DNA from: Schlegelella aquatica
GTDB lineage: Bacteria; Pseudomonadota; Gammaproteobacteria; Burkholderiales; Burkholderiaceae_C
Assembly (NCBI RefSeq): GCF_026013905.1
Contig: NZ_CP110257.1
Location: forward strand, 1,860,001-1,924,000
DNA: 64,000 nucleotides
Direction of reading: 5' to 3'
Part shown: positions 17,191 through 27,356 of the stretch, piece after piece
Position numbering within the stretch: position 1 is the first letter of the stretch
Layout: every line of letters begins with the position of its first letter
Position numbers and translations under genes: made by a program
The notes under the pieces: model-generated
Database searches by the model: none
What the model was told of the DNA's origin: nothing
Seen by the model: the letters and a program-made list of their open reading frames with translations, nothing else

Positions 17191-17296
17191 GACTCCGGTC
17201 TCCTTTGATGATGCCGCGCACCTTGCGGCGCGCGACTGAGGCGGCCCCTCGCCCGTCTCCTCCAGGCGAGCTCGCAGCAGGGCCGCTCGTGCCCCG

Positions 17297-17887
17297 TCAC
17301 ACGGCCAAGCCGGTTTCGCGCTCCAGTTGAGCAGCGACCTTGGGCTCGAAGCCCTTGAGGTGGCGAATGATCTTCGCTGCCTCTTCGGGCTCGTGACGGT
17401 CCATGTGCACCCGGGCCAGTTGGTACCAGCCGTAGGGGCTCATGGGCTGCAATTCGGTGTTGCGCTTGAGGGCCTGCACCGCCTCGTCGAAGCGGTGGGC
17501 GCGAATGAGGACGAGCCCGAGGCCGTACCAGGCGCGGTCGAGCTTGGGGTCGAGTTCGACCGCCCGGCGGAAAGCGTGCTCGGCGTCGTCATAACGGCCG
17601 GACTCTTCCAGCAGAAAGCCGTAGTTGAACCACGCGGCGGCCCCGTGACGGGGATGGGATTCGAGCAGCTGGGCGTAGTCGTCGAGCGCGCCTTCCTTCT
17701 GCCCCGCCTGGGCGCGAAGATGGGCGCGGCTCATGCGGGCATAGGGATCGCCGGGAAAGCGTGCGAGCATCTCGTCGAAGACGAGCGCCGCGCGCCGCCG
17801 GTCGCCGATGACCAGCCAGGCCATCGCCTGCCACTTGAGCCAGCGATAGCGCCAGGATCGGGGGCCGGATGCAGGGCTCACCGGCAT
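17297..17887 (-). CDS. Tetratricopeptide-repeat protein
   Basis: A 196-residue protein built largely of TPR helices: recognisable units at ARMSRAHLRAQAGQKEGALDDY, AWFNYGFLLEESGRYDDAEHAF, AWYGLGLVLIRAHRFDEAVQAL and GWYQLARVHMDRHEPEEAAKII. The N-terminus is short and Trp/Arg-rich (SWRYRWLKWQAMAWLV), perhaps a peripheral membrane anchor. The ATG overlaps the last ten bases of the small membrane protein gene upstream, so the two are translationally linked and probably act together. Function unknown. Confidence 0.82.
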   Translation of the reverse strand: MPVSPASGPRSWRYRWLKWQAMAWLVIGDRRRAALVFDEMLARFPGDPYARMSRAHLRAQAGQKEGALDDYAQLLESHPRHGAAAWFNYGFLLEESGRYDDAEHAFRRAVELDPKLDRAWYGLGLVLIRAHRFDEAVQALKRNTELQPMSPYGWYQLARVHMDRHEPEEAAKIIRHLKGFEPKVAAQLERETGLAV

Positions 17888-18174
17888 GCCTGGACTCCCA
17901 ACTCCAAGCAGATGCTGATCTTGCCCAGCGTCGCCGAGACCCAGACGATCCCCAGAAGCAGGAACGCCACCAGCGGGACGTGGCGGTCGAGGACGATGCT
18001 CGGGCTCAGCACGCGTGCGAGCCGCACAAAGGGTTGCGTAAGAATACCCAGCAACTGGTAGAACAGGTTGCCGTCGCGCTTCTTGCCGGCAAGGAGGCCC
18101 AACACCCACTGGCCGGCAAAGGCGAGCAGTGCGATCTCGGCCACTAGCTTCACGGCGGACACGAACAGGAGCAC
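17878..18174 (-). CDS. Small two-helix membrane protein, function unknown
   Basis: A 98-residue hydrophobic protein with two membrane segments (about 5-27 and 66-90) separated by a loop containing LAGKKRDGNLFYQLLGILTQPFVRLARVL. I chose the GTG start because AGGTGAG lies three to nine bases upstream; in-frame sequence beyond it lacks hydrophobic character. It overlaps the TPR gene by ten bases and lies downstream of ppsA's terminator. I recognise homologues as uncharacterised proteins beside PEP synthase in Burkholderiales only by recollection, not by any search. Confidence 0.68.
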   Translation of the reverse strand: MLLFVSAVKLVAEIALLAFAGQWVLGLLAGKKRDGNLFYQLLGILTQPFVRLARVLSPSIVLDRHVPLVAFLLLGIVWVSATLGKISICLELGVQACR

Positions 18175-18192
18175 GGTCTCACCTTTCTCGAT

Positions 18193-18215
18193 CCCGTCAG
18201 TTGCATTCTGACGGG
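18193..18215. repeat. Perfect inverted repeat in the leader of the small membrane protein gene
   Basis: CCCGTCAG (18193-18200) and CTGACGGG (18208-18215) flank TTGCATT, 19 bases before the GTG start at 18174. A second small dyad CAGATTTCTG lies at 18224-18233. Either an operator or an RNA hairpin near the ribosome site. Confidence 0.5.
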
Positions 18216-18298
18216 CTGCCTTACAGATTTCTGACGCGGCCCTTGCTCCTACGGAACAGTCCGATGAGGAGTTACCCTGCCCTTTGGCCCGAAATGGA

Positions 18299-18318
18299 AA
18301 AAGGCCCCAGAAGGGGCC
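18299..18318 (-). terminator. Intrinsic terminator after ppsA
   Basis: GGCCCC-TTCT-GGGGCC followed by TTTT on the minus strand, 31 bases beyond the ppsA stop. Confidence 0.7.
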
Positions 18319-18349
18319 CCGCAAGGCAGCGCGGATCGCGATCGGGGGT

Positions 18350-20746
18350 TCAGCGTTTGGCCAGTCGCTGCCAGGTCTCGATGACCGTGTCGGGGTTCAG
18401 CGAGATCGACACGATTCCCTCCTGCGCGAGCCAGTCGGCGAAGTCGGGGTGGTCGCTCGGCCCCTGACCGCAGATGCCGACGTACTTGCCGACGGCGCGA
18501 CAGGCCGCGATCGCGCGGGAGATGAGCGCGCGCACCGCCGGATCACGCTCGTCGAAGTCGTGCGCCAGCAACTCCAGGCCGGAGTCGCGGTCCAGGCCGA
18601 GGGTGAGCTGCGTGAGGTCGTTGGAGCCGATGGACATGCCGTCGAAGTACTCCAGGAACTGCTCGGCCAGGATCGCGTTGCTCGGCACCTCGCACATCAT
18701 GATGACGCGCAGGTCGTCCTTGCCCCGCTGCAGCCCGTGCTGGGCGAGCAGTTGCGTCACGCGCTCGGCCTGCTGGAGCGTGCGCACGAAGGGGACCATG
18801 ATCTCCACATTGGTGAGGCCCATGTCGTTGCGCACGCGCTTGATCGCTTCGCACTCCATCGCGAAGGCCTCGGCGAACTCCTCGCTGATGTAGCGGGAGG
18901 CGCCGCGGAAGCCGAGCATCGGGTTCTCTTCCTCGGGCTCGTAACGGGAGCCGCCGATCAGCTTGCGGTACTCGTTGGACTTGAAGTCCGACAGCCGCAC
19001 GATCACGGGCTTGGGCCAGAACGCGGCGGCGATGGTGGCCACCCCCTCGGCGAGCTTGTCCACGTAGAACGCGCGAGGCGATGCATGACCGCGCGCGACC
19101 GATTCGACCGCCTTCTTCAGGTCGGCATCGACGTTGGGGTAGTCGAGGATGGCCTTCGGGTGGACACCGATGTTGTTGTTGATGATGAACTCGAGCCTCG
19201 CCAGGCCGACACCCGAGTTGGGCATCTGGGCGAAGTCGAACGCGAGCTGGGGATTGCCCACGTTCATCATGATCTTCACCGGGCAGTACGGCATCTCGCC
19301 GCGCTGCACCTCCACGACTTCGGTCTCGAGCAAGCCGTCGTAGATGTAGCCCGTGTCCCCTTCCGAGCAGACGACGGTGACCAAGGCCCCGTCCTTGAGC
19401 ACCTCGGTCGCGTGGCCGCAGCCGACGACGGCCGGGATGCCGAGCTCGCGCGCGATGATGGCCGCGTGGCAGGTGCGCCCGCCCCGGTTGGTGACGATGG
19501 CGCTGGCGCGCTTCATCACCGGCTCCCAGTTGGGGTCGGTCATGTCGGTCACGAGCACGTCGCCCGGCTGGACCTTCTCCATCTCGGCGATCGAGTGGAC
19601 GATGCGCACCGGCCCGGTGCCGATCTTCTGGCCGATCGCGCGGCCCTCGACCAGCACGGTGCCCTGGCCCTTGAGCTTGTAGCGATGCTCGACCCCACCT
19701 TGCGCCTGGCTCTTCACCGTCTCGGGGCGGGCCTGCAGGATGTAGATCTGACCGTCGCGGCCGTCCTTGCCCCACTCGATGTCCATGGGACGGCCGTAGT
19801 GCTCCTCGATGACGAGCGCGTAGCGCGCCAGCTCGACCACGTCGGCATCGTTGAGCGAGTAGCGGTTGCGTTGCTCGGGAGGCGTGTTGACCGTCTTGAC
19901 CAGCTTGCCGGACTGTGCCTTTTCCTCGGACGAGGCGAACTCCATCTTGATGAGCTTGGAGCCGAGGTTGCGCCGGATGATGGGGAACTTGCCGTTCTTG
20001 AGCGCGGGCTTGTGGACGTAGAACTCGTCCGGATTGACCGCGCCTTGCACCACCGTCTCGCCCAGGCCGTAGCTGGCGGTGATGAACACCACGTCCTTGA
20101 AGCCGGACTCGGTGTCGATCGTGAACATCACGCCGGAGGCGCCCAGGTCGGAGCGCACCATCCGCTGGATGCCCGCCGACAGCGCGACGTCACCGTGCGC
20201 GAAGCCCTTGTGGACGCGGTAGCTGATCGCACGGTCGTTGTAGAGCGACGCGAAGACCTCCTTGACTTTGTGCAGGACGTCTTCGATGCCCACCACGTTG
20301 AGGAAGGTCTCCTGCTGTCCGGCGAAGGAAGCATCGGGGAGGTCCTCGGCCGTGGCGGACGAGCGCACGGCGAACGAGGCGTGCGGGTCGCCGGCGGTGA
20401 GCTTTTCGAACTCGGCGCGGATGGCCTGCTCCAGCGCGGGCGGGAACGGCGTGTCCACGACCCACTGGCGAATCTGGGCGCCCGCTTCGGCGAGCGCCTT
20501 CACGTCGTCGATATCCAGCGAGGCGAGCTTGTCGTTGATGCGCTCGACCAGCCCGCCGGCGCGCAGGAACTCCCGGAATGCGTGGGCGGTCGTCGCGAAA
20601 CCGCCGGGCACGCGCACACCGGAGGCCGCGAGCTGGCTGATCATCTCGCCGAGGGAGGCGTTCTTGCCGCCGACCACCTCGACGTCGGTCATCCTCAGGT
20701 TCTCAAACGGTACGACCAGGGCGGTCGCCAGGGAGGGGGAAGACAT
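18350..20746 (-). CDS. ppsA: Phosphoenolpyruvate synthase
   Basis: Converts pyruvate, ATP and water to PEP, AMP and phosphate for gluconeogenesis. The 798-residue protein has the N-terminal ATP-grasp domain ([12 protein letters not shown] near residue 28), the swivelling phosphohistidine domain with [15 protein letters not shown], and the C-terminal PEP/pyruvate barrel ending in [16 protein letters not shown]. The ATG at 20746 has GGAG eight bases upstream and matches the normal family start. It is divergent from ppsR, its own regulator, across 208 bases. Confidence 0.97.
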   Translation of the reverse strand: MSSPSLATALVVPFENLRMTDVEVVGGKNASLGEMISQLAASGVRVPGGFATTAHAFREFLRAGGLVERINDKLASLDIDDVKALAEAGAQIRQWVVDTPFPPALEQAIRAEFEKLTAGDPHASFAVRSSATAEDLPDASFAGQQETFLNVVGIEDVLHKVKEVFASLYNDRAISYRVHKGFAHGDVALSAGIQRMVRSDLGASGVMFTIDTESGFKDVVFITASYGLGETVVQGAVNPDEFYVHKPALKNGKFPIIRRNLGSKLIKMEFASSEEKAQSGKLVKTVNTPPEQRNRYSLNDADVVELARYALVIEEHYGRPMDIEWGKDGRDGQIYILQARPETVKSQAQGGVEHRYKLKGQGTVLVEGRAIGQKIGTGPVRIVHSIAEMEKVQPGDVLVTDMTDPNWEPVMKRASAIVTNRGGRTCHAAIIARELGIPAVVGCGHATEVLKDGALVTVVCSEGDTGYIYDGLLETEVVEVQRGEMPYCPVKIMMNVGNPQLAFDFAQMPNSGVGLARLEFIINNNIGVHPKAILDYPNVDADLKKAVESVARGHASPRAFYVDKLAEGVATIAAAFWPKPVIVRLSDFKSNEYRKLIGGSRYEPEEENPMLGFRGASRYISEEFAEAFAMECEAIKRVRNDMGLTNVEIMVPFVRTLQQAERVTQLLAQHGLQRGKDDLRVIMMCEVPSNAILAEQFLEYFDGMSIGSNDLTQLTLGLDRDSGLELLAHDFDERDPAVRALISRAIAACRAVGKYVGICGQGPSDHPDFADWLAQEGIVSISLNPDTVIETWQRLAKR

Positions 20747-20954
20747 GGGAAAGCTCCGTGATGTTGAGAAACCGGCGCTCCCGGTGCCCCGCGCTGGGCG
20801 GCGTCCGACGAGGACGCATGCGGGCCCTTCCACTTTGTGGATTCTCGTTCGTGCGGTCGGGCGGGCATGGGCTGTGACGAGAGATACTTGGCGGCAATTC
20901 TAAGGGCCTTCCCGCGGCGGCCGACCCCCGAAACCGAAACTTAACAATTTCTTT

Positions 20955-21776
20955 ATGACGACACGCACCGTGTTCTTCGTGTCCGACGGCACCGGCATCA
21001 CTGCGGAGACGTTCGGCAACTCGATCCTCAAACAGTTCGCGATTCAGCCGCGGCATGTGCGCATGCCGTTCATCGACACGGTGGACAAGGCGCGCCAGGT
21101 GGTTGCCGAGATCAACCGCACCGCGGAGGTCGAGGGCCGCAGGCCGATCGTCTTCACCACGTTGGTGGACCCGGACGTGCTGCACGTCGTCAAAGAGGAG
21201 TGCCGCGGCCTCGTGCTCGACATGTTCATGACCTTCGTCGAGCCGCTGGAAGCCGAGTTCGGCATGAAGTCCAGCCACCGCATCGGCCGGTTCTCGGACG
21301 TTGCCAAGAGTCAGGAGTACCACAACCGGATCGAGGCCATCAACTTCTCGCTGGCGCACGACGACGGGCAGTCGGCCAAGAACCTGGCTGAAGCCGACGT
21401 GATCCTGATCGGCGTGAGCCGCAGCGGCAAGACACCGACCTCGCTGTATCTGGCCATGCAACACGGCATCAAGGCGGCCAACTACCCCTTGATTCCGGAG
21501 GATTTCGAGCGCAACTGCCTGCCTTCGGCTCTGGCGCCGCACAAGGCGAAGTGCTTCGGCCTGACCATTGCGCCCGAACGGCTGGCCGAGATTCGCAACT
21601 CCCGCCGCCCGGGCAGCAAGTACGCCAGCCTGGAGAACTGCCGCTACGAAGTCGCCGCCGCCGAAGCCTTGATGCGGCGCGAAGGCATCGCCTGGTTGTC
21701 GTCGACGCACAAGTCGATCGAGGAGATCGCCACCACGATACTGCGCGACATTCGGCCGGATCGACTGGTGTATTGA
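20955..21776 (+). CDS. ppsR: PEP synthase regulatory protein (kinase/pyrophosphorylase)
   Basis: PpsR both inactivates PEP synthase by ADP-dependent phosphorylation of an active-site Thr and reactivates it by pyrophosphorolysis. The 273 residues show the DUF299 pattern: FFVSDGTGITAETFGNS at the start and the P-loop GVSRSGKT at 153-160, followed by PTSLYLA. It is divergent from ppsA, the usual arrangement. No clear Shine-Dalgarno precedes the ATG, yet the N-terminus is family-typical. Confidence 0.96.
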   Translation: MTTRTVFFVSDGTGITAETFGNSILKQFAIQPRHVRMPFIDTVDKARQVVAEINRTAEVEGRRPIVFTTLVDPDVLHVVKEECRGLVLDMFMTFVEPLEAEFGMKSSHRIGRFSDVAKSQEYHNRIEAINFSLAHDDGQSAKNLAEADVILIGVSRSGKTPTSLYLAMQHGIKAANYPLIPEDFERNCLPSALAPHKAKCFGLTIAPERLAEIRNSRRPGSKYASLENCRYEVAAAEALMRREGIAWLSSTHKSIEEIATTILRDIRPDRLVY

Positions 21777-22044
21777 ACGTCACGAGCAGGACCCGCGCCT
21801 GACTCCCGGCGGATACACCCAGACTCGGGGTGCGGCCGTCTCGCCTCACCGGATCCCCTTCTTCCGGGGGATGCAGCCGGATATGGCGGCCTGCAAACGG
21901 GAAAGATCCCCATTCGGACTCTCCCCGCCCGCCATGCCCCCTTTCACCCGCGCCACTCTGCTGTGGCTGCTGGGCCACGACATCCGCGCCCGCGCCCATT
22001 GCTTGGGCGCAGCCCCCTGTGCCGCCCCGCCCGTGGCCGCCACC
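21777..22044. other. Convergent gap between ppsR and the SpoU methyltransferase gene
   Basis: 268 bases without a convincing gene. It holds two hairpins: ATCCCC/GGGGAT arms near 21853-21873, and GCGCCCA-TTGCT-TGGGCGC at 21992-22010. Neither is followed by a T run on either strand. A 65-codon frame at 21871-22068 lacks any family likeness. Confidence 0.4.
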
Positions 22045-22818
22045 TCAGGCGAGCCGCTGCCGCAATGACTCGTACAGACAGATCGCGGCGGCCGCCGCCA
22101 CGTTGAGCGACTCCTCGCCGCCCGGCTGGGGGATGCGCACGACCGCCTCGCAGCGCGCCTGCAAGGCCGCTTCCAAGCCCTGGCCCTCGTGCCCGAAGAC
22201 CCACGCCACGGGTGACGGCAGGCGGCAGCGATGCAGCTCGAGCGAAGTATGCGAGCTGGTCCCGACCAGCGGCACGCCCAGCCCGTCGAGGACCGAGGCC
22301 TGCGCGGCCTCCACCAACTCCAGTGCGAAATGGGCCCCCATGCCGGCACGCAGGACCTTCGGCGACCACAGCCCGACCGTGCCCTTGAGGGCCACCACCT
22401 GCCTCACGCCGAGCGCCGCGGCGCTGCGAAGAATCGCGCCCACGTTGCCGGCGTCTTGCAGGCGGTCGAGCACCACGGTGTCGAGCCCCGCCCTCACCTC
22501 GCCCGGGCCGGCCCAGGGCACGAGAAACCCGCAGTCGGGCGGCGACTCGAGCAGGCTGAGTTCGCGCATCAGCGCCTGCGGCACCACGGCCACGCGTTGG
22601 GCACTCTCGGCCAAGGCCCGGCGATCGGCGCGAGCCCACGCCTGCTCGGTGAACACCGCCTCGCCACCGGCACCGCCTCGGGCGCGCCACGCCGCGCCGA
22701 GGTGGTCCCCCTCCAGCCACACACACCCCAGCTTGCGGTAGGCCCCGGGGTCACGCAAGAGCTTGCGCACCTTGACGAACAAGGGGTTGTCGCGCGAGGT
22801 GAGCGCCTCCACCCTCAT
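22045..22818 (-). CDS. TrmH/SpoU-family RNA 2'-O-methyltransferase
   Basis: A 257-residue SPOUT enzyme that methylates a ribose in rRNA or tRNA using S-adenosylmethionine. The three SpoU motifs are present: [13 protein letters not shown] (motif 1), VFGHEGQGL (motif 2) and [14 protein letters not shown] (motif 3), with an N-terminal substrate-binding region starting at [19 protein letters not shown]. The exact target is not deducible; RlmB or YsgA-like relatives are the nearest idea. The ATG forms an ATGA overlap with the rnhB stop, making it the last gene of the lipid A operon. Confidence 0.88.
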   Translation of the reverse strand: MRVEALTSRDNPLFVKVRKLLRDPGAYRKLGCVWLEGDHLGAAWRARGGAGGEAVFTEQAWARADRRALAESAQRVAVVPQALMRELSLLESPPDCGFLVPWAGPGEVRAGLDTVVLDRLQDAGNVGAILRSAAALGVRQVVALKGTVGLWSPKVLRAGMGAHFALELVEAAQASVLDGLGVPLVGTSSHTSLELHRCRLPSPVAWVFGHEGQGLEAALQARCEAVVRIPQPGGEESLNVAAAAAICLYESLRQRLA

Positions 22819-23441
22819 GCGCGGGCCTCCAGCGCTTCGCGCACCGGCGCGAAGCTGCGGCGGTGGTGGCGGCAAGGCCCGTGCTCGCGCAGCGCCTCCA
22901 GGTGCTCCGGCGTGGCATAGCCCTTGTGCGCGGCGAACCCATACTGGGGATGCGCCTCGTGCAGGGCCAGGCACAGGCGATCCCGATGCACCTTGGCCAG
23001 GATCGATGCCGCGGAGATGGCCTGCACCCGCGCATCGCCTTGCACGATCGCCTCGGCCGGCACCTTCAGCACGGGCAGGCGGTTGCCGTCCACGAGCACC
23101 TTCGCCGGCCGCAACCGCAAACCCTCCACGGCCCTTCGCATCGCCAGCAAGGTGGCTTGCAGGATGTTGAGGGTGTCGATCTCGTCCACACTGGCCTCGG
23201 CGATCGAGCAGCACAGCGCCTTGGCACGGATCTCGTCGAAGAGCCGCTCCCGCGCGCGCTCGGTCAGCTGCTTCGAATCGGCCAGCCCCTCGATCGGGTT
23301 CTCGTCGTCCAGGATCACCGCCGCAGCCACCACCGGGCCCGCGAGCGGCCCGCGTCCGGCCTCGTCGACGCCCGCGACCAGGCCCTGCACGTCCCAGTGC
23401 AACTGCAACTGCTCAACCCCGCAGGACTTCCTCGATCGCAT
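22815..23441 (-). CDS. rnhB: Ribonuclease HII
   Basis: Removes ribonucleotides and RNA from RNA-DNA hybrids. The 208-residue protein has the type 2 RNase H signature [19 protein letters not shown] with the first catalytic Asp and Glu, [15 protein letters not shown] and [13 protein letters not shown]. The ATG chosen lies 29 bases inside the lpxB 3' end; the next plausible start is well into the conserved domain. The lpxB-rnhB pairing is widespread in proteobacteria. Confidence 0.96.
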   Translation of the reverse strand: MRSRKSCGVEQLQLHWDVQGLVAGVDEAGRGPLAGPVVAAAVILDDENPIEGLADSKQLTERARERLFDEIRAKALCCSIAEASVDEIDTLNILQATLLAMRRAVEGLRLRPAKVLVDGNRLPVLKVPAEAIVQGDARVQAISAASILAKVHRDRLCLALHEAHPQYGFAAHKGYATPEHLEALREHGPCRHHRRSFAPVREALEARA

Positions 23442-24555
23442 GGGTGGCCGCCTGCGCCGTGTCGCGGCGCAGCCGCAAGTGAAGTTCGGTGAAACGCTCC
23501 GCGAGCCGCGCGCATCCCGCAGGGTCGTGCAGCCAGCGCAAGGCCGCATCCGCAAGGGCCTGCGGCGTGGCGGCATCCTGCAGAAGCTCCGGCACGACGA
23601 AATCCTCGCACAGGATGTTGGGCAGACCCACCCACGGCAGATAGCCCATGCGCTTCATCAGCTGGTAGCTCAGCCAGTGCATCTTGTAGGTGATGACCAT
23701 CGGCCGCTTGAAGAGGGCCGCTTCCAGCGTGGCCGTGCCGCTGGCGACGATCACCACGTCGCTCGCGGCCAACACCTCGTGCGAGCGACCTTCGACGAGC
23801 GTGACTGCCGCCCCGCCCGCGTACTGCTCGACGGCCGGCGCGATGAGCCCGTGCAGCCCCGGCACCACCGGCAGCAAGAAGCGCAGGCCCGGCTCGCGCC
23901 GATGCATCTCGGCCGCTGCCTGCACCACCGAAGCGGCCATGTACTGCGCCTCGCTGCGCCGGCTGCCGGGCATCAGCGCCACCACCGTCTCCCCCTCGCC
24001 GACGCCCAGTGCCTGGCGCGCCTTCGAGCGCGGCACCTCGAGCGGGATGGTATCGGCCAGGGGGTGCCCGACATAGGTGGCAGCGATCCCATGCGCGGCC
24101 AGCAGCTCCGGCTCGAAGGGGAACAGGCACAGCACGTGGTCGGCCGCGCGTCGGATCTTCTCGACACGCTTGCCGCGCCACGCCCAGATGGACGGACAGA
24201 CGAAATGGATCGTCCGCACTCCCCCGGCGCGCAAGCGCTCTTCCAGGCCGAGGTTGAAATCCGGAGCGTCCACCCCGATGAAGGCGTCCGGCCGCTCACG
24301 CAGCAGCCGGTCACCGAGCGTGCGCCGGATGGCGGCGATCTCGCGGTAATGGCGCAGCACTTCCACGTATCCGCGCACCGCCAGCTTCTCGTGCGGCCAC
24401 CAGGCCTCGAACCCCTGCGCGGCCATGCGGGGCCCACCGATGCCCGCGGCGCGCAGCGCCGGCCATCGAGCGCGCAGGCCCCCCATCAGCAATCCGGCCA
24501 GCAAGTCTCCCGAGGCTTCGCCGGCCACCAGCGCCAGCTGCGGTGCGCGATCCAT
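23413..24555 (-). CDS. lpxB: Lipid-A-disaccharide synthase
   Basis: Joins UDP-2,3-diacylglucosamine and lipid X to form the lipid A disaccharide at the inner face of the inner membrane. The 380-residue protein shows [46 protein letters not shown] and [12 protein letters not shown], all LpxB blocks. GAGG lies six bases before the ATG. It follows lpxA by eight bases. LpxC, LpxH and LpxK are not in the window. Confidence 0.97.
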   Translation of the reverse strand: MDRAPQLALVAGEASGDLLAGLLMGGLRARWPALRAAGIGGPRMAAQGFEAWWPHEKLAVRGYVEVLRHYREIAAIRRTLGDRLLRERPDAFIGVDAPDFNLGLEERLRAGGVRTIHFVCPSIWAWRGKRVEKIRRAADHVLCLFPFEPELLAAHGIAATYVGHPLADTIPLEVPRSKARQALGVGEGETVVALMPGSRRSEAQYMAASVVQAAAEMHRREPGLRFLLPVVPGLHGLIAPAVEQYAGGAAVTLVEGRSHEVLAASDVVIVASGTATLEAALFKRPMVITYKMHWLSYQLMKRMGYLPWVGLPNILCEDFVVPELLQDAATPQALADAALRWLHDPAGCARLAERFTELHLRLRRDTAQAATHAIEEVLRG

Positions 24556-24563
24556 GCCGGACC

Positions 24564-25352
24564 TCAGCGCACGATCCCGCGCGTGCAGGTCTGCAGGAAG
24601 CCGAGCATCGACTCGATGTCCGCATCGCCGCCCGCCACGCTGCCTCGCAGCGCCGCGATCTCCATCTTGGCCTGCTCCAGCGTCAGACCGCGGCGGTACA
24701 GGAGGCGGTGCATCTGCTTGACCAGCGCGATGCGCTCGGCGGAAAAGCCGCGACGGCGCAACCCTTCGACGTTGAAACCGTGCACCGCCAGGGGGTTGCC
24801 GGCCACCGTCATGAAAGGTGGAACGTCCTGCGACACGTGGCTGCCGAAGCCCACCATCGCATGCGCTCCGATCCTCGTGAACTGGTGCACGCCCGTCAGC
24901 CCGCCGATGATCGCCCAGTCCCCGACATGCACGTGCCCGGCCAGCGTGGCGTTGTTGGCGAGGATGATGCGATCGCCCAGCTGCACGTCATGCGCCAGGT
25001 GGACGTACGCCATGATCCAGTTGTCGTGGCCCACACGCGTCACCCCGGCGTCCTGCGCCGTCCCGCGGTTGAAGGTGCAGAACTCGCGGATGGTGTTGCG
25101 ATCGCCGATGACCAGCTCCGTCGGCTCGCCGCGGTACTTCATGTCCTGCGGCGCCGCGCCGAGCGAGGCGAACTGGAAGATCCGGTTGTCCCGCCCGATG
25201 GTCGTGGGCCCCTCGATCGTGCAATGCGCACCGATCGTCGTGCCCTCGCCAATGCGAACGTCAGCGCCGATGACGGCATAAGGGCCGACGGACACGCTCG
25301 CCGCCAGCTCAGCCTTGGGATCAACGATCGCGGTCGGATGGATGATCGCCAT
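24564..25352 (-). CDS. lpxA: UDP-N-acetylglucosamine acyltransferase
   Basis: First step of lipid A synthesis: transfers a 3-hydroxyacyl chain from ACP to UDP-GlcNAc. The 262-residue protein is a left-handed beta helix of hexapeptide repeats (for example IGPT-like [14 protein letters not shown]) with the catalytic histidine in [13 protein letters not shown] and a C-terminal helical domain. It begins three bases after fabZ ends; no separate ribosome site is evident, which suggests coupled translation. Confidence 0.97.
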   Translation of the reverse strand: MAIIHPTAIVDPKAELAASVSVGPYAVIGADVRIGEGTTIGAHCTIEGPTTIGRDNRIFQFASLGAAPQDMKYRGEPTELVIGDRNTIREFCTFNRGTAQDAGVTRVGHDNWIMAYVHLAHDVQLGDRIILANNATLAGHVHVGDWAIIGGLTGVHQFTRIGAHAMVGFGSHVSQDVPPFMTVAGNPLAVHGFNVEGLRRRGFSAERIALVKQMHRLLYRRGLTLEQAKMEIAALRGSVAGGDADIESMLGFLQTCTRGIVR

Positions 25353-25355
25353 GCG

Positions 25356-25799
25356 TCAAGCGTCGATGAGCCGCATGGTGCACATGAGCTCGGCCTCGAC
25401 GGCCAGCTCGTCGCCCACCAGCGCCTTGGCCTTGAACTTGTAGATGCCGGCGCGCGCACGATCCATCTCGACCTCGAGGATGAGTTGATCGCCAGGCTCC
25501 ACCGGTCGCTTGAAGCGCGCCCCGTCGATACCCACGAAGTAGTACACCGCGCGCGGGTCGAGGTCCACGTCCTCGGCATTGAAGGCGAGCAAGGCCGAGG
25601 CCTGCGCCAAGGCCTCCAGCATCAGCACGCCGGGCATCACCGGCCGGTTCGGGAAGTGGCCCGTAAAGACCGGCTCGTTGATCGTGACGTTCTTGAGCGC
25701 CTTGATGCGCTTGCCCTTTTCGATCTCCAGCACGCGATCGACCAGCAGGATCGGATAGCGATGCGGGAGCTTCTTCAGTATCGTGTGGATGTCCATCAT
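25356..25799 (-). CDS. fabZ: 3-hydroxyacyl-ACP dehydratase FabZ
   Basis: Dehydrates beta-hydroxyacyl-ACP in fatty acid elongation and competes with LpxA for the same hydroxyacyl-ACP pool. The 147-residue hot-dog fold protein has [13 protein letters not shown] and the active-site stretch [20 protein letters not shown], with the catalytic His and Glu. Two ATG codons stand in tandem; the first overlaps the lpxD stop as ATGA. Its position between lpxD and lpxA is the classic order. Confidence 0.97.
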   Translation of the reverse strand: MMDIHTILKKLPHRYPILLVDRVLEIEKGKRIKALKNVTINEPVFTGHFPNRPVMPGVLMLEALAQASALLAFNAEDVDLDPRAVYYFVGIDGARFKRPVEPGDQLILEVEMDRARAGIYKFKAKALVGDELAVEAELMCTMRLIDA

Positions 25800-26827
25800 G
25801 GGGAGAACTTCTTTTCCAGGGCACGCAGGCGCTCGCGCAGCGTGTGCAGCTGCCGCAGGGTGGCCGCGTTCTTTTCCCAGGTCTTATTGTCGTCGATGGG
25901 AAACGAGCCGCTGTAGACGCCCGGCTGAAGGATCGAGCGCGTGACCAGCGCCATCGCGGAGATGTGCACGTGATCGACGATCGTCAGGTGCCCGAGGATG
26001 CCCGCGCTGCCACCCACCGTGCAGTGCCGCCCGATGCGGGCGCTGCCCGCCACACCCACACAGGCCGCCATCGCGGTGTGCGCTCCGATGTGCACGTTGT
26101 GCGCAATCTGGATCAGGTTGTCCAGCTTGACGCCGTCCTCGATCACGGTGTCGTCCAGCGCCCCGCGGTCGATGCAGGTGTTCGCTCCGATCTCCACGTC
26201 GTTGCCGATGCGCACGGCCCCCAGCTGTTCGATCTTGACCCACTCGCCCGCGTGCGGCGCAAATCCGAAGCCGTCGGCGCCGATGACGGCGCCCGGGTGG
26301 ACGATGCAGCGCTCGCCGAGCGAGCACCGTTCGAGCACCGTCACCCGCGGCGCCAGACGCGTGCCTGCGCCGAGCCTGGCTCCCTGGCCGACATAGCCTT
26401 GCGCGCCGACCACGGCGCCCTCACCGACGACCGCATCGGCCTCGACCACCGCCCCCGCCTCGATGCGCACGTCGCGCCCGAGCAGGGCCTTGGGCGACAC
26501 CACGGCGCTCGGGTGCACACCGGGAGGCAATGCCGGGCGCACCCGTCGCGCCCACCACTGGGTGAGCCGCGCGAAGTACAGGTAGGGGTCGTCGGTGACG
26601 AGGGCGGCCCCCCGTGCGACGGCGGCCTCCCGCATCGCCGGCGCCACGATCACACACCCCGCCTGCGTGGTGGCGAGCTGGGCCTGATAGCGTGGATGCG
26701 AGAGGAACGACAGGGTCGAGGGAGTCGCCCCTTCGAGAGGGCCGATGCGCGAGATCGTGAGATCGCGGGAGCCGATCAGTTCGCCGCCGAGCTCGTCGAC
26801 GATCTCACCCAGACGTACCTGACTCAC
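25796..26827 (-). CDS. lpxD: UDP-3-O-acylglucosamine N-acyltransferase
   Basis: Third lipid A step: adds the N-linked hydroxyacyl chain to UDP-3-O-acylglucosamine. The 343-residue protein has an N-terminal uridine-binding domain ([16 protein letters not shown]), a hexapeptide beta helix (about 100-290) with the catalytic His in QIAHNVHIG, and a short C-terminal helix. The start codon is GTG ([16 protein letters not shown] is family-typical), and no strong ribosome site is seen. It follows skp by ten bases. Confidence 0.96.
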   Translation of the reverse strand: MSQVRLGEIVDELGGELIGSRDLTISRIGPLEGATPSTLSFLSHPRYQAQLATTQAGCVIVAPAMREAAVARGAALVTDDPYLYFARLTQWWARRVRPALPPGVHPSAVVSPKALLGRDVRIEAGAVVEADAVVGEGAVVGAQGYVGQGARLGAGTRLAPRVTVLERCSLGERCIVHPGAVIGADGFGFAPHAGEWVKIEQLGAVRIGNDVEIGANTCIDRGALDDTVIEDGVKLDNLIQIAHNVHIGAHTAMAACVGVAGSARIGRHCTVGGSAGILGHLTIVDHVHISAMALVTRSILQPGVYSGSFPIDDNKTWEKNAATLRQLHTLRERLRALEKKFSP

Positions 26828-26837
26828 GACCGCCCAT

Positions 26838-27356
26838 TCACTTGCCGCCGTTGGCGTTGAGGGCCTTGATCACCTTGTCGGTGATGTCCACGCGGGGGCC
26901 GGCAAACACGGCCTCCTGCACGATCAGGTCGAACTTCTCTTGCTCGAAGATCTGCTTGATCACGCGGTTGGCACGTTCGACCACCGCGGCGAGTTCCTCG
27001 TTCTTGCGCTGGTTGAGGTCTTCCTGGAACTCGCGGCGGCGGCGCTGGAACTCGCGGTCCTGCTCCACGAGTTCACGCTGGCGGCGCGCCCGCTCCGACT
27101 CGGAGAGCGTCGGCCCGTCCTTCTCGAGCTTGTCGGAGGCCGCCTTCAGCTTGGCAGCCATGTCGGCCAGTTCCTTCTCGCGCCGGGAGAACTCCTGTTC
27201 CAGACGGGCCTGCGCCGCCTTGGCGGGCGCGGCATCCCGCAACACGCGGTCGCTGTTGACGTAGCCGATCTTCAGTTCCTGCGCCTGCACGGCGCCATGC
27301 AGAGCCAATGCCAGGAGGCCCGCACAGACGCTCGAAATCACCCGGGTCTTGTCCAT
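26838..27356 (-). CDS. skp: Periplasmic chaperone Skp/OmpH
   Basis: Escorts unfolded outer membrane proteins across the periplasm to the BAM complex. The 172-residue precursor has a signal peptide ([16 protein letters not shown], cleavage after AVQA), the start of mature protein [17 protein letters not shown], and a long charged coiled coil (about 45-140), the tentacle that forms the jellyfish-shaped trimer. The bamA stop and the skp start share one base (TGATG), so translation is coupled to bamA, its functional partner. Confidence 0.94.
   Translation of the reverse strand: MDKTRVISSVCAGLLALALHGAVQAQELKIGYVNSDRVLRDAAPAKAAQARLEQEFSRREKELADMAAKLKAASDKLEKDGPTLSESERARRQRELVEQDREFQRRRREFQEDLNQRKNEELAAVVERANRVIKQIFEQEKFDLIVQEAVFAGPRVDITDKVIKALNANGGK

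Noticed and set aside
21871..22068. 65-codon frame in the ppsR / methyltransferase gap
   Set aside because: Pro/Ala/Arg-rich, no ribosome site, overlaps the 3' end of the methyltransferase gene on the other strand.
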